A DNA stretch of 21,274 nt, from assembly GCF_045635475.1 (NCBI RefSeq), contig NZ_JBJGXI010000067.1, positions 1 through 21,274 on the forward strand, written 5' to 3'. Below the pieces are notes generated by a model. It saw nothing but the letters and a program-made list of their open reading frames with translations. It was not told the DNA's origin and did not search any database. Below are positions 12,445 through 21,274 of this stretch, in pieces. The translations under genes and the position numbers were made by a program. Within the stretch, counting starts at the first letter, position 1; each line of letters opens with the position of its first letter. This DNA is from JBJGXI01 sp045635475 (lineage in GTDB: Bacteria; Bacillota; Bacilli; Bacillales; Amphibacillaceae).

Positions 12445-15400
12445 TTTAGTACACGCTCCTTTTTATTGATTTCTGTATGTTCTTTCATATAGTCATTGAT
12501 CGCCACTGGTGATTCTTGTTGTTGCTGTGAAGCCTTTACGTAGGCAACGAGCGACTCAACTGCTGTTAAACAAATCGTATCTGATTTTAATGCAGCTTCT
12601 CGTAAATTCACATGTGCACTTGAAGCACCGGTACATGCAACTAAATCAAATTCACTATCAATACATGGCTCTTCTGCATCATGTAGCTCAAGCGTTCTTG
12701 CAACCGCAATTCCTTTACCTGCAAGTAGTTCAGAAGTAGCTGCATCAGCAACAATATTCGTCTTAATATTTGATAAAGATTCGAGTAAAGCTTGGTTGTT
12801 CATATCCTTCTCGGTAATTGACAAATAAATTGATGCTTCTTCTGTTAATGGGATCAAGCTTTTTTCTTTCCAGCCAAATGCCTTCGCTAATGCGGCCTCT
12901 ACTGTCGTACCTAAGCCAATTGCTTCTCCAGTTGATTTCATTTCTGGTCCTAACAATGGATCAACACCAGCTAATTTGTTTGTAGAAAACACTGGCATTT
13001 TCACTGCATAATACGGTATTTCTTTGTGTAAACCAAGTTGCCATTCTTGATTTTTTAGTGCCTCACCCATTTGCACGCGCGTAGCTAAATCAATCATTGG
13101 TACTCCAGTTACTTTACTAGCTATCGGCACGGTACGAGATGCTCGCGGGTTTACTTCTAAAGCGTAAATAATATTGCCATCATCGCTAACGACAAACTGG
13201 ATATTTAAGATCCCTTTCACCTTTAGCTCTGCTGAGATTTGTTGGGTGTACGTTGCTATCTTCTCTTTCTGTACTTCTGTTAGCCCTGGAGCTGGAAAGA
13301 TAGCAATACTGTCACCAGAGTGCACACCTGCGCGCTCAATGTGTTGAAAAATGCCAGGTATTAGCACATCATCACCGTCACAAACGGCATCTACCTCTAC
13401 TTCACTACCCGAGATAAAACTATCCACTAATAATGGGAAAATTCTTGTTCCAGGTGAAGACTGCTTCAATCCTTCAAGGTAATTAAACAGCTCGGTCTCG
13501 TTACGAACGATTACCATACCACGACCACCAATTACATATGACGGACGAATTAACACCGGATATCCAATTCGCGCCGCAACCTCTTTCGCATCATTCGTGT
13601 CCATGACCGTTTCCCCTGGAATATGTGGAATATTTAACTTTTTTAATAACTGATAAAATTGATCCCGATCCTCTGTAGCTTCGATCACAGACAACTCGGT
13701 ACCAGCAATTTTTACGCCAGCCTTACTTAGCCCATCTGCTAAGTTTATTGCTGTTTGCCCACCAAATTGTACAAGTACGCCGTCCGCATTTTCTTTACGT
13801 ACTACATTGATCACATCTTCTTCTGTTAACGGTTCAAAATAAAGATGGTCTGCAGTGTTAAAATCGGTACTGACTGTTTCTGGATTGTTGTTCACAACAA
13901 TTGCATCGATTCCTTGATCTTTTAACGACATCGCTGCATGCACAGAGCAGTAATCAAATTCAACACCTTGCCCAATTCGGATCGGCCCTGACCCTAAAAC
14001 GACCATGCGCTTTTTACCTGTTAAGGGCTCTACTTCATCGAATTCGGTCCACGTTCCATAAAAATATGGCGTGTCTGCCGAAAATTCTGCGGCACATGTA
14101 TCAACCATTTTATATGATGGATTTATATTTAATTCCTGTAAGCGCGCTTCGATTGCACTCGGCTCAATCGATAACAGCTCTGCTAGTGTCTTGTTGGTAA
14201 AACCTAGTACCTTTGCTGTACTAAGCGTATTTGCGTCCAATTGCTCCCAGCCAGTTTGCTGTATATCCTTCTCCATTCTTATTAACTTTGCGATCTCATT
14301 TAAGAAATATTTATTAATGCTCGTCAATTCATGGAGTGCATCAACCGTGTAGCCTCTGCGTATAGCTTCTGCTAAGACAAATAAGCGCTCATCGGTAGCC
14401 TGTACGACCGCTGTTTCCAGCTCTTCTTTTGACAGCCCTTGAGCAGATGGTAATGATAAGTAATCTAATCCAACCTCTAGTGAGCGTATTGCTTTATTTA
14501 ATGCAGCAGGGAAATTACGGGCGAGAGCCATAACCTCGCCAGTTGCTTTCATTTGCGTTCCAAGCAAACGATCGGCGTGCGCAAACTTATCGAATGGCCA
14601 ACGCGGGATCTTTACCGCAATATAGTCAATTGCTGGTTCGAAGCTTGCATACGTATCTCCCGTTATCGGATTCAGCACCTCATCCAAGTGATAACCTAGT
14701 GCTAACTTGGCAGCGATTCGTGCAATTGGATATCCAGTTGCTTTCGATGCAAGTGCACTTGAACGGCTTACTCGCGGATTTACTTCAATAATAATGTACT
14801 CATCACTAACTGGATCAAGCGCAAATTGGATGTTACATCCGCCAACAACGCCAAGCTCACGAATGACACGACAAGAAGAAGTTCGCAGCATTTGATACTG
14901 ACGATCTGTCAGGGTTTGTGATGGAGCAACGACAATGCTGTCCCCCGTATGGACACCAACCGGATCGATATTTTCCATGTTACAAACAATAATGCACGTA
15001 TCATTGGCATCACGCATAACTTCATATTCAAGTTCTTTCCAGCCTTTTACACTTTGTTCAATTAAAACTTGGCTAATCGGGCTTGCGTGTATTCCACTTT
15101 TAACAAATCGGATTAACTCTTTCTCATCGTTGGCAATCCCACCACCTGCACCACCGAGCGTATATGCTGGTCGGATGATAATCGGATACCCAACAGACGT
15201 AGCAAAACGAACCGCTTCGTCTACTGAGCTAGTCGATACACTCTCTGCAACCGGTTCGTTTATCGATTTCATCATCGATTTAAATAGCTCACGATCTTCA
15301 CCATTTTGTATCGTATCTAACGGGGTTCCAAGTAAATTTACATTGTATTGCTTTAGCACTCCTGCCTCCGTTAAGGCAATAGCAAGATTTAGACCGGTTT

Positions 15401-15677
15401 GACCACCAAGTGTTGGTAGCAAACCATCTGGTCGCTCTTTTTTAATGATTTCCGTTATCGATTCAACCGTTAACGGCTCTAAGTATACTTGATCAGCGAT
15501 ATTTAAATCCGTCATAATCGTGGCAGGATTGTTGTTTACTAGCACAACTTCGATGCCTTCTTCTTTTAGTGCTAAACAAGCTTGGGTACCAGCATAATCA
15601 AATTCTGCTGCCTGCCCAATAACGATCGGTCCTGAACCGATGACGAGTACTTTGTGAATATTATCTAGTTTAGGCAT
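12441..15677 (-). CDS. carB: Carbamoyl phosphate synthase large subunit (arginine-linked)
   Basis: Makes carbamoyl phosphate from bicarbonate, two ATP and ammonia delivered by the small subunit. It has 1078 residues with the duplicated ATP-grasp halves. Each half begins with a homologous VLVIGSGPIVIGQ / MVVLGSGPIRIGQ stretch (near residues 10 and 560) and carries a glycine-rich ATP-grasp loop (TLGGAGGGIA; VIGGRGMVIV). The C-terminal ~140 residues form the MGS-like allosteric domain, ending in a charged tail. Co-transcription with argF and carA marks it as the arginine-branch enzyme. The start overlaps carA by eight bases. It is complete and has no visible defects. Confidence 0.97.
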   Translation of the reverse strand: MPKLDNIHKVLVIGSGPIVIGQAAEFDYAGTQACLALKEEGIEVVLVNNNPATIMTDLNIADQVYLEPLTVESITEIIKKERPDGLLPTLGGQTGLNLAIALTEAGVLKQYNVNLLGTPLDTIQNGEDRELFKSMMKSINEPVAESVSTSSVDEAVRFATSVGYPIIIRPAYTLGGAGGGIANDEKELIRFVKSGIHASPISQVLIEQSVKGWKELEYEVMRDANDTCIIVCNMENIDPVGVHTGDSIVVAPSQTLTDRQYQMLRTSSCRVIRELGVVGGCNIQFALDPVSDEYIIIEVNPRVSRSSALASKATGYPIARIAAKLALGYHLDEVLNPITGDTYASFEPAIDYIAVKIPRWPFDKFAHADRLLGTQMKATGEVMALARNFPAALNKAIRSLEVGLDYLSLPSAQGLSKEELETAVVQATDERLFVLAEAIRRGYTVDALHELTSINKYFLNEIAKLIRMEKDIQQTGWEQLDANTLSTAKVLGFTNKTLAELLSIEPSAIEARLQELNINPSYKMVDTCAAEFSADTPYFYGTWTEFDEVEPLTGKKRMVVLGSGPIRIGQGVEFDYCSVHAAMSLKDQGIDAIVVNNNPETVSTDFNTADHLYFEPLTEEDVINVVRKENADGVLVQFGGQTAINLADGLSKAGVKIAGTELSVIEATEDRDQFYQLLKKLNIPHIPGETVMDTNDAKEVAARIGYPVLIRPSYVIGGRGMVIVRNETELFNYLEGLKQSSPGTRIFPLLVDSFISGSEVEVDAVCDGDDVLIPGIFQHIERAGVHSGDSIAIFPAPGLTEVQKEKIATYTQQISAELKVKGILNIQFVVSDDGNIIYALEVNPRASRTVPIASKVTGVPMIDLATRVQMGEALKNQEWQLGLHKEIPYYAVKMPVFSTNKLAGVDPLLGPEMKSTGEAIGLGTTVEAALAKAFGWKEKSLIPLTEEASIYLSITEKDMNNQALLESLSNIKTNIVADAATSELLAGKGIAVARTLELHDAEEPCIDSEFDLVACTGASSAHVNLREAALKSDTICLTAVESLVAYVKASQQQQESPVAINDYMKEHTEINKKERVLK

Positions 15678-16767
15678 GCTGTTTCTCTCCCTTGCCTACC
15701 ATCTGGCTGACGAAATTTTGAAAAATATTATGTGTATCTATTGGTCCTGGGTGTGCCTCTGGGTGGAACTGTACAGACATTACCGGTTTTGTTCGGTGCA
15801 TTAAACCTTCAACAGATTTGTCATTAACATTAATGTGTGAGATGTTCCATTCATTGATTGGCACAGAATCCATATCAACTACATAGCCGTGATTTTGCGA
15901 TGTAATCACTACTTTGCCGGACATTAAATCTTTTACTGGGTGGTTGCTGCCACGGTGACCGTATGGCAATCGTTTTGTTGTGCCGCCATATGCTAAGGCA
16001 ATCAACTGGTGACCAAGACATACACCTAGTGTCGGATAGATATCTGCAATTTGTTTTATATTATTTGCAAGATAGTTTAAATCCTTTGGGTTACCAGGGC
16101 CATTCGATAATACAACCCCGTCAGGATCAAACTTATTTATTGTTTGGAGTGACGTATCAAACGGTACAACAGTAACATTACAACCTAATTCTAATAATGA
16201 ATTAGTGATCGAATGCTTGTAGCCAAAATCGATAACAATCACGTGTGGATTTGGCACACCACTGAACTTCTGTGATGATGTAAAATGTATAGATTTTGTA
16301 ACGGATACCTTTTTGACAATCTGTGGGTCAGAAATGAATTTTTTAGGTTGATCATTGGGACGCTTTGATATTTTGCCATACACTTCACCGTGTTCCCGAA
16401 TAATTCGTGTAAGGGCGCGTGTATCAATGCCATAGAGCGTTGGGATATTATATTGTTCTACTATATCTACGATAGAACGACTAGATTCATAGTGTTCCGG
16501 TGTAAAACAAGGATTGGATATGATCCAGCCTGCGAGGGAAGGCTTTAAGCTTTCATTGTCTATATCATTAAATCCATAGTTTCCTATTAGTGGATAAGTC
16601 ATTGTGACAATTTGACCTGCATAAGAAGGATCAGTCATTACCTCTTGATAACCTGTCATAGCTGTATTAAAAACCATTTCACCTTCAACAGCCGTTGTAC
16701 TACCAAGCCATTTCCCCTCTAATACATCTCCAGTACTTAATACGAGATAACCCGCTTGTTCACTCAT
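15670..16767 (-). CDS. carA: Carbamoyl phosphate synthase small subunit (arginine-linked)
   Basis: Glutamine amidotransferase subunit that releases ammonia for CarB. Of 365 residues, the N-terminal half is the CPSase small-chain domain and the C-terminal half is a class I glutamine amidotransferase. The catalytic triad is visible as Cys250 (TLGVCLGHQ), His335 and Glu337 (QFHPEAHPGP). The ATG follows GGGGAGGAG. It is the first gene of carA-carB-argF, and the argH terminator upstream shows that it has its own promoter in 16768-16835. Confidence 0.97.
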   Translation of the reverse strand: MSEQAGYLVLSTGDVLEGKWLGSTTAVEGEMVFNTAMTGYQEVMTDPSYAGQIVTMTYPLIGNYGFNDIDNESLKPSLAGWIISNPCFTPEHYESSRSIVDIVEQYNIPTLYGIDTRALTRIIREHGEVYGKISKRPNDQPKKFISDPQIVKKVSVTKSIHFTSSQKFSGVPNPHVIVIDFGYKHSITNSLLELGCNVTVVPFDTSLQTINKFDPDGVVLSNGPGNPKDLNYLANNIKQIADIYPTLGVCLGHQLIALAYGGTTKRLPYGHRGSNHPVKDLMSGKVVITSQNHGYVVDMDSVPINEWNISHINVNDKSVEGLMHRTKPVMSVQFHPEAHPGPIDTHNIFQNFVSQMVGKGEKQHA

Positions 16768-16813
16768 GATTTTTTCTCCTCCCCTAAGAAAAATAAATAT
16801 TTATACTATATAA

Positions 16814-16827
16814 CTAATATTTATGCA
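16814..16827. promoter_or_regulatory. ArgR-box-like site before carA
   Basis: On the minus strand TGCATAAATATTAG fits the ArgR/AhrC half-box pattern TGNAT-4(A/T)-ATNCA except for its last two bases. It lies 47 bases before the carA start, near TATAGT (16811-16806), a possible -10. It shares TGCATAA with the better site at argG. Confidence 0.45.
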
Positions 16828-16835
16828 TTGGTGGT

Positions 16836-16881
16836 AAAAAAGAAGAACTAAGCCCCTCTTGCGGCGGAAACTTAGCTCTTC
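16836..16881 (-). terminator. Terminator of argG-argH
   Basis: On the minus strand GAAGAGCTAAG pairs with CTTAGTTCTTC over 11 bp (one G-U) and is followed by six Ts. It starts eight bases past the argH stop and separates argGH from carAB-argF. Confidence 0.85.
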
Positions 16882-16888
16882 ATTAGAT

Positions 16889-18307
16889 CTATTTACCTTG
16901 TATTAATTGCGCGTGCTCATTAATCCAATTTGTATTCTGTTCTAGTAATTTTTCAGCTGTAAGTAACTGTTCTTCTACTCGGTTTCTTGCTGTGCCACCA
17001 GCAACATTACGTGCGTTCACAACAGCCTTTGGTGTCAATACATCAAAAATGTCCTGTTCAATTAATGGTGAAAACTCTTTAAACTCATCTAATGTTAAGT
17101 CGAGCAAGTATTTCTGTTTTTGAATACAATCTAACACCACTTGACCAACGACCGCATGAGCTTCTCTAAACGGTAAGTCCTTACCGACCAAATAATCTGC
17201 AAGGTCTGTTGCATTCGAATAATCCTTCGCTACAGCCTCATACATTACTTCTTTTTTGACGTGCATCGTTTCGATCATTGGTGCATATAGCGCAAGTGCA
17301 CCTTTTAACGTCTCAACGGTGTCAAACATACCTTCTTTATCTTCTTGCATATCTTTGTTATAAGCTAAAGGTAAACCTTTTAATGTTGTTAACATCCCTA
17401 TCAAGTGACCATACACACGTCCGGTCTTACCTCGCACAAGTTCAGCCACATCAGGATTTTTCTTCTGTGGCATCATGCTACTACCAGTACAAAATGCATC
17501 GTCTAATTCGATAAAATTAAACTCAGCACTTGACCATTGCACGAATTCCTCTGATAAACGAGATAAGTGCGTAGAAATTAATGACGCATGTGATAAGAAT
17601 TCGACTACAAAATCACGATCACTAACAGCGTCAAGACTATTGTCACAAATACCATCAAAGTTTAGCTTTTCCGCTACATAATGGCGATCAATTGGAAAGC
17701 TCGTTCCTGCTAGTGCACCTGCACCAAGCGGTGACTGGTTCACTCGCTTCCAGCTATCCGCTAGTCTTTCAACGTCACGCTGAAACATGAAAACATAAGC
17801 CATCATATGGTGGGCAAACAACACTGGTTGCGCACGCTGCAAATGTGTATATCCCGGCAAAACCGTATCTAAATTTTGCTGCGCTTGCTTGTAAAGGGCT
17901 TGTTGGACATCAACAAGCAACTGACTAATCGTTACAAGAGCCTCGCGTAAGTATAAACGCATATCAAGTGCTACTTGATCATTCCGGCTTCTACCTGTGT
18001 GTAGTTTTCCACCAACAGCACCAATCTCATCTATAAGCAGCTTTTCCACGTTCATATGGATATCTTCGTTTTCTTCACTTAAAACTGCTTCACCAGCTTT
18101 AATTTTTTTAGCAACCACTTGTAAACCTTCGGAAATGGTTGCTGCATCAGTTGCTGAAATAATATTGCATTTTGCTAACATATCAACATGGGCTAGACTT
18201 CCTTGGATATCGAATTGCGCCAATTTTTGGTCGAACGAGATTGATGCCGTATATTCGTCCACTAGTTCATTTGTTGGTTTTGTAAACCGTCCGCCCCATA
18301 ATTTCAT
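16889..18307 (-). CDS. argH: Argininosuccinate lyase
   Basis: Last enzyme of arginine synthesis; splits argininosuccinate into arginine and fumarate, as a cytosolic homotetramer. It has 472 residues and shows the fumarase/aspartase superfamily signature GSSMMPQKKNP (275-285) with the catalytic serine loop. TGRSRNDQV (104-112) and the catalytic-base region PGYTHLQRAQP (His155) are also present. Its ATG overlaps the argG stop by four bases, and a strong terminator follows. It is complete. Confidence 0.97.
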   Translation of the reverse strand: MKLWGGRFTKPTNELVDEYTASISFDQKLAQFDIQGSLAHVDMLAKCNIISATDAATISEGLQVVAKKIKAGEAVLSEENEDIHMNVEKLLIDEIGAVGGKLHTGRSRNDQVALDMRLYLREALVTISQLLVDVQQALYKQAQQNLDTVLPGYTHLQRAQPVLFAHHMMAYVFMFQRDVERLADSWKRVNQSPLGAGALAGTSFPIDRHYVAEKLNFDGICDNSLDAVSDRDFVVEFLSHASLISTHLSRLSEEFVQWSSAEFNFIELDDAFCTGSSMMPQKKNPDVAELVRGKTGRVYGHLIGMLTTLKGLPLAYNKDMQEDKEGMFDTVETLKGALALYAPMIETMHVKKEVMYEAVAKDYSNATDLADYLVGKDLPFREAHAVVGQVVLDCIQKQKYLLDLTLDEFKEFSPLIEQDIFDVLTPKAVVNARNVAGGTARNRVEEQLLTAEKLLEQNTNWINEHAQLIQGK

Positions 18308-19563
18308 TGTTTGACAGCTTCCTTTACATCAACATTGATTTTATCGATAGATGCATCTTTTTTCGCATGTGCTTTCGTAACAGCCGCATGAACTTTAGTT
18401 GGTAATCCCCATAATTTAATAAATCCAAGCGCTGCATCATGATCAAACTGATCTTCTTTATTATAAGTAGCAAGATCGAAATCATATAATGAATTCGCAG
18501 ACTCACGACCGATTACTTGTGCATGACCTTTATACAATTTCACCTTAACGGTACCAGACACATATTGCTGTGTTTGTTCAATAAATGCTTTCAGTCCATC
18601 TGTTAATGGTGAATACCATAATCCATCGTATACACATTGTGCTAATTTATGTTCAATTGTTGGCTTAAATTGTGAAACCTCTCTTGTTAACGTGAGTGCT
18701 TCTAATTCTTGATGCGCTGCGATTAAAGTTAAGGCTGCTGGGCACTCATAAATTTCACGAGATTTAATACCAACTAAACGGTTTTCCACATGGTCAATCC
18801 GGCCAACGCCGTGTTTTCCTGCAATAGCATTTAGCTCTAAAATTAATTCATGAAGTGGTAATGATTTACCATCGATAGAAACCGGCTTTCCTGCTTCAAA
18901 TGTAATTTGAATAACTTCAGGCTTATCCGGTGCATCAACAGGATCTACCGTTAATTCATATGCTTCTTTTGGTGCTTCTGCCCATGGATCTTCTAAAATA
19001 CCACATTCATTACTGCGTCCCCATAGATTTTGGTCAACACTGTATGGGTTATCTAAATCAACAGGAATTGGAATATTATTTTCTTGTGCATATTTAATCT
19101 CTTCGTCTCTTGTCATTTTCCATTCACGAACTGGAGCTACGATTTTTAATTCAGGATTCAAAGCAGTAAAAGCAACATCAAAACGCACTTGGTCGTTTCC
19201 TTTACCTGTACAGCCGTGCGCAACAGCTACCGCACCTTCTTTATTTGCAATATCTACAAGTACTTTCGCAATAAGTGGTCTTGATAAAGCAGATACGAGC
19301 GGATATTTTCCTTCATATAACAAGTTTGCTTTTAATGCCGGTAACACATATTCTTCAGCAAATAGTGCTTTAGCATCTACTGTATATGATTTAATCGCAC
19401 CCACATCTAATGCTTTCTTCTTAACAAATTCCAAATCTTTTCCTTCACCAACATCTAAACCTACCGCAATTACATCATAGTTATATTTGTCCTGAAGCCA
19501 TTTAATCGCTACCGATGTATCTAATCCACCAGAATATGCCAATACAATTTTATTTTTACTCAT
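18304..19563 (-). CDS. argG: Argininosuccinate synthase
   Basis: ATP-dependent joining of citrulline and aspartate to argininosuccinate. It has 419 residues with the N-type ATP pyrophosphatase P-loop AYSGGLDTS (9-17); downstream, GCTGKGNDQVRF and the SVDQNLWGRSNE stretch are typical of the substrate-binding regions. The C-terminus is slightly longer than the common ~400 residues and rich in Lys and Ala (KAHAKKDASIDKINVDVKEA). The ATG follows GGGGAG by seven bases. It is the first gene of argG-argH and has an ArgR-type box over its promoter. Confidence 0.97.
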   Translation of the reverse strand: MSKNKIVLAYSGGLDTSVAIKWLQDKYNYDVIAVGLDVGEGKDLEFVKKKALDVGAIKSYTVDAKALFAEEYVLPALKANLLYEGKYPLVSALSRPLIAKVLVDIANKEGAVAVAHGCTGKGNDQVRFDVAFTALNPELKIVAPVREWKMTRDEEIKYAQENNIPIPVDLDNPYSVDQNLWGRSNECGILEDPWAEAPKEAYELTVDPVDAPDKPEVIQITFEAGKPVSIDGKSLPLHELILELNAIAGKHGVGRIDHVENRLVGIKSREIYECPAALTLIAAHQELEALTLTREVSQFKPTIEHKLAQCVYDGLWYSPLTDGLKAFIEQTQQYVSGTVKVKLYKGHAQVIGRESANSLYDFDLATYNKEDQFDHDAALGFIKLWGLPTKVHAAVTKAHAKKDASIDKINVDVKEAVKQ

Positions 19564-19625
19564 ATATGATCTCCCCTTACCTTAAGGTATAAATTATTTT
19601 CACACGGTTTCCTTTTGAGTTCGTA

Positions 19626-19660
19626 TGAATTATTATGCACCATTAAGTATATTAATTCAA
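19626..19660 (-). promoter_or_regulatory. argG promoter with overlapping ArgR (ARG) box
   Basis: On the minus strand TTGAAT (19660-19655), a 17-base spacer and CATAAT (19637-19632) form a sigma-A promoter. TGCATAATAATTCA (19639-19626) matches the ArgR/AhrC half-box pattern TGNAT-4(A/T)-ATNCA at every defined position and covers the -10. Arginine-dependent repression is the expected outcome. Confidence 0.7.
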
Positions 19661-19707
19661 TAGTTATGCGTGAATTTTTTTAAATATTTCACGATATATT
19701 CTCTAAT

Positions 19708-20003
19708 CGGCTGTTTTCTGAAAGATTGTTTAAGTTTATGACTAACTTGAAGTAAACTCCGTCGTAGTACTTAGGTGCTCACGACCTTAGATGTGCACCG
19801 CTCCGTCCCTACACTTTGCTTTCCGCGGGGGGCAGTCTGAAGACCCCGCAGTGAGCGCTCTTTGCGAGGGAGGAGGAGTAGAGCGTTCCCCGCGGAAAGG
19901 GCGTATTTTTCAACAGCGACGTTGTAGCACACCACCAAGCACTACGTCGGAGTTTAGCTAAATTCCTAATTTTGAAGAACAACAACTTTTTTTGAAAAGC
20001 GCC
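19708..20003. mobile_element. MITE-like imperfect palindromic element (~300 bp, non-coding)
   Basis: Nested inverted repeats span this gap. The outermost are GGCTGTTTTCTGAAAGATTG at the left against GGCGCTTTTCAAAAAAAGTTG on the other strand at the right. Next, TAAACTCCGTCGTAGTACTT (19753-19772) and CACCAAGCACTACGTCGGAG (from 19933) match at about 21 of 24 positions when inverted. The innermost, CTTTCCGCGGGG (19819-19830) and CCCCGCGGAAAG (19888-19899), match perfectly. The core is clearly more GC-rich than its surroundings. There is no transposase and no obvious target duplication. Similar CTTTCCGCGGGG palindromes are, as I recall, dispersed in Bacillaceae intergenic regions; that needs checking. 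Confidence 0.6.
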
Positions 20004-20114
20004 TTTAAAAAAATAATCCGTTTTCATTTTTATAAAGAAAATATTAAATTGGTGTGACTTTTATAAATGTACATCGTCTATATGAGAAAGCCACATAAAA
20101 AAAGGGTGGGTCAA

Positions 20115-21098
20115 TTGAAAAAAATTCTATTCGCTTTACTTTTTGCCTTTTTAATTTTGACAGCATGTAGCAGTAATGATAGTGAGTCAGCAAATGACTC
20201 TGACACAAGTTCTGGGAGTTATGACGGAAGTGCCGAAGAAAGCGCAGCAGATCGCGACATGGGATTTAACGATTCAGCTGACGAAATGATTGAGGGAGAA
20301 ACTGCAGAGCTTCAAAATGAATCACCACAAGAAGCTGACGTAGACTTTGAAAATGCAGAGCAAGCAACTGAGCGCAAAGTAATTTACACCGCTGATCTTC
20401 GCGTAGAGGTTAATGATTACGAAAAAACCATATCCAATATTCAAAAGCAGGTGACCGCTACAGGCGGATACGTGGTGGAATCCCATACGTATGGCGGAGA
20501 TGAAAATGAACTTAAAGAAGGTATGGTCCAGGTACGTGTTCCTCAAGAACACTTTCAATCATTTTTAGAATACGTTGAAAGTGGTAGTATGGACGTCTTG
20601 GAACGATCTGTTTCAGGTCAAGACGTTACAGAGGAATTTGTTGACTTGAAATCTCGTTTAAAATCGAAGCGAGTCGTGGAAGAGCGCCTGCTTTCGTTTA
20701 TGGAAGGCGCAGAAAAGACAGAGGACCTTTTAAAGATTTCTAATGATTTAGCTAAAATTCAAGAAGAAATTGAACAAATCACAGGACGCATGAATTATTT
20801 GCAAAACAAAGCAGATTTAGCAACCGTTTCTATTTACGTAGTTGAAGATAGAGTAAACATTCCTAAAGTAAATGAAGAAAACTTAAACACATGGGAAAAG
20901 ACGCAGCAGCAATTTATGGAAAGTATTAATTTCCTTATATCCGCTGCATCCGGACTATTTGTATTCTTTGGCGGTAGTCTCCCTATTCTCATCTTATTAG
21001 CAATTATCGGCTTAGTCGTTTATGGGGTTGTTAAAAAAAGAATTAAACCGTCCAAATCCACATCCTACTATGATCCAAATGATAAAAATGAACAATAA
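20115..21098 (+). CDS. DUF4349-type lipoprotein with C-terminal membrane helix
   Basis: Cell-surface lipoprotein of 327 residues and unknown function. A signal peptide MKKILFALLFAFLILTAC ends in a lipobox (LTA-Cys18). A Ser/Asp/Glu-rich linker follows to about residue 75, then a DUF4349-like domain (from VIYTADLRVEVNDYEKT; GGYVVES; VQVRVPQEHF) and a coiled-coil stretch (about 185-225, LKISNDLAKIQEEIEQITGR). One membrane helix lies at about 283-305 (LPILILLAIIGLVVYGVVKK). The TTG at 20115 follows AGGGTGG by five bases and gives a proper signal peptide; upstream ATGs (20067, 20082) would add 16 or 11 hydrophilic residues and lack ribosome binding sites. It is a single gene with its own terminator. 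Confidence 0.88.
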   Translation: MKKILFALLFAFLILTACSSNDSESANDSDTSSGSYDGSAEESAADRDMGFNDSADEMIEGETAELQNESPQEADVDFENAEQATERKVIYTADLRVEVNDYEKTISNIQKQVTATGGYVVESHTYGGDENELKEGMVQVRVPQEHFQSFLEYVESGSMDVLERSVSGQDVTEEFVDLKSRLKSKRVVEERLLSFMEGAEKTEDLLKISNDLAKIQEEIEQITGRMNYLQNKADLATVSIYVVEDRVNIPKVNEENLNTWEKTQQQFMESINFLISAASGLFVFFGGSLPILILLAIIGLVVYGVVKKRIKPSKSTSYYDPNDKNEQ

Positions 21099-21109
21099 CA
21101 TATTAAAAT

Positions 21110-21156
21110 GGAGCTGTCGCAAAATGCATATTATGCATTTGTTGACAGCTCCTTTT
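21110..21156. terminator. Terminator of the DUF4349 lipoprotein gene
   Basis: GGAGCTGTC (21110-21118) pairs with GACAGCTCC (21144-21152). Inside it, CAAAATGCATA and TATGCATTTG extend the stem, and TTTT follows. It starts 12 bases past the stop codon. Confidence 0.9.
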
Positions 21157-21227
21157 CTATATGAGATTGCTCATTTTGAGGTTCGTTATTCTATTTTGGG
21201 TGATACTAGGAAAATAGTTGAATTTTT

Positions 21228-21257
21228 GGCGCGCTTAAATAAGCCTCGCCTTTTTTT
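21228..21257 (+). terminator. Second terminator-like hairpin at window end
   Basis: GGCG-C-GCTT, AAAT and AAGC-CT-CGCC form a stem with a small internal bulge, followed by seven Ts. No gene lies between it and the preceding terminator, so it is either a backup terminator or ends a short untranslated transcript. Confidence 0.5.
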
Positions 21258-21274
21258 AAATTTCTTAAGCTGTA

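Noticed and set aside
13901..15402. Several + strand ORFs of 60-155 codons opposite carB
   Set aside because: They are antisense shadows of the well-supported carB reading frame, without ribosome binding sites or recognisable domains.
19809..20027. 72-residue minus strand ORF within the palindromic element
   Set aside because: The frame is open because of the GC-rich palindrome; there is no start signal and no resemblance to a protein family.

Overview
This is a contiguous chromosomal segment from a low-GC, endospore-forming Firmicute. An alpha/beta-type small acid-soluble spore protein gene, a T-box leader before proS, AGGAGG-type ribosome binding sites and the arginine gene order all point to Bacillaceae. 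The general look resembles Oceanobacillus/Virgibacillus-type genera, but I infer that from style and cannot verify it here. Most genes lie on the minus strand.

Layout. At 1-2450 a thiol peroxidase of the glutathione peroxidase family (+) faces prolyl-tRNA synthetase (-) across a shared bidirectional terminator. ProS is the short, archaeal/eukaryal-type enzyme and has a complete T-box leader with a Pro (CCU) specifier and its own promoter. At 2455-3433 an SMR efflux protein lies next to a TetR regulator, with palindromic operator candidates. At 3517-4583 a class I methyltransferase overlaps a small unknown gene. At 4696-5616 is murB. The region 5626-6210 has no gene but carries four copies of a ~30-bp repeat in a head-to-head inverted array. 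At 6211-8618 is an ABC exporter operon (ATPase, permease, TetR) with an 18-bp operator in front. At 8734-9852 a PadR regulator, a membrane partner and a frameshifted small membrane ORF form one unit ending in a strong terminator.

The region 9956-11219 looks like an insertion. Two copies of the 3' end of a spore-protein gene (one truncated, one intact) form 42-bp direct repeats that bracket a two-gene module: a small charged protein and a nucleotidyltransferase-fold protein. This is the best candidate here for an uncharacterised two-component (toxin-antitoxin-like) system.

The right half is arginine biosynthesis. argG-argH form one unit, with an ArgR-box-like site over the argG promoter and a terminator after argH. 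carA-carB-argF form a second unit. Together they make carbamoyl phosphate, citrulline, argininosuccinate and arginine. The 3' untranslated region of argF contains six units of a strictly 21-bp-phased repeat, followed by a palindromic terminator. Upstream of argG sits a ~300-bp imperfect palindrome with the look of a MITE-type element. End fragments of the same kind appear at the very start of the window and, weakly, near 6190. The window ends with a DUF4349-type lipoprotein (+) and its terminator.
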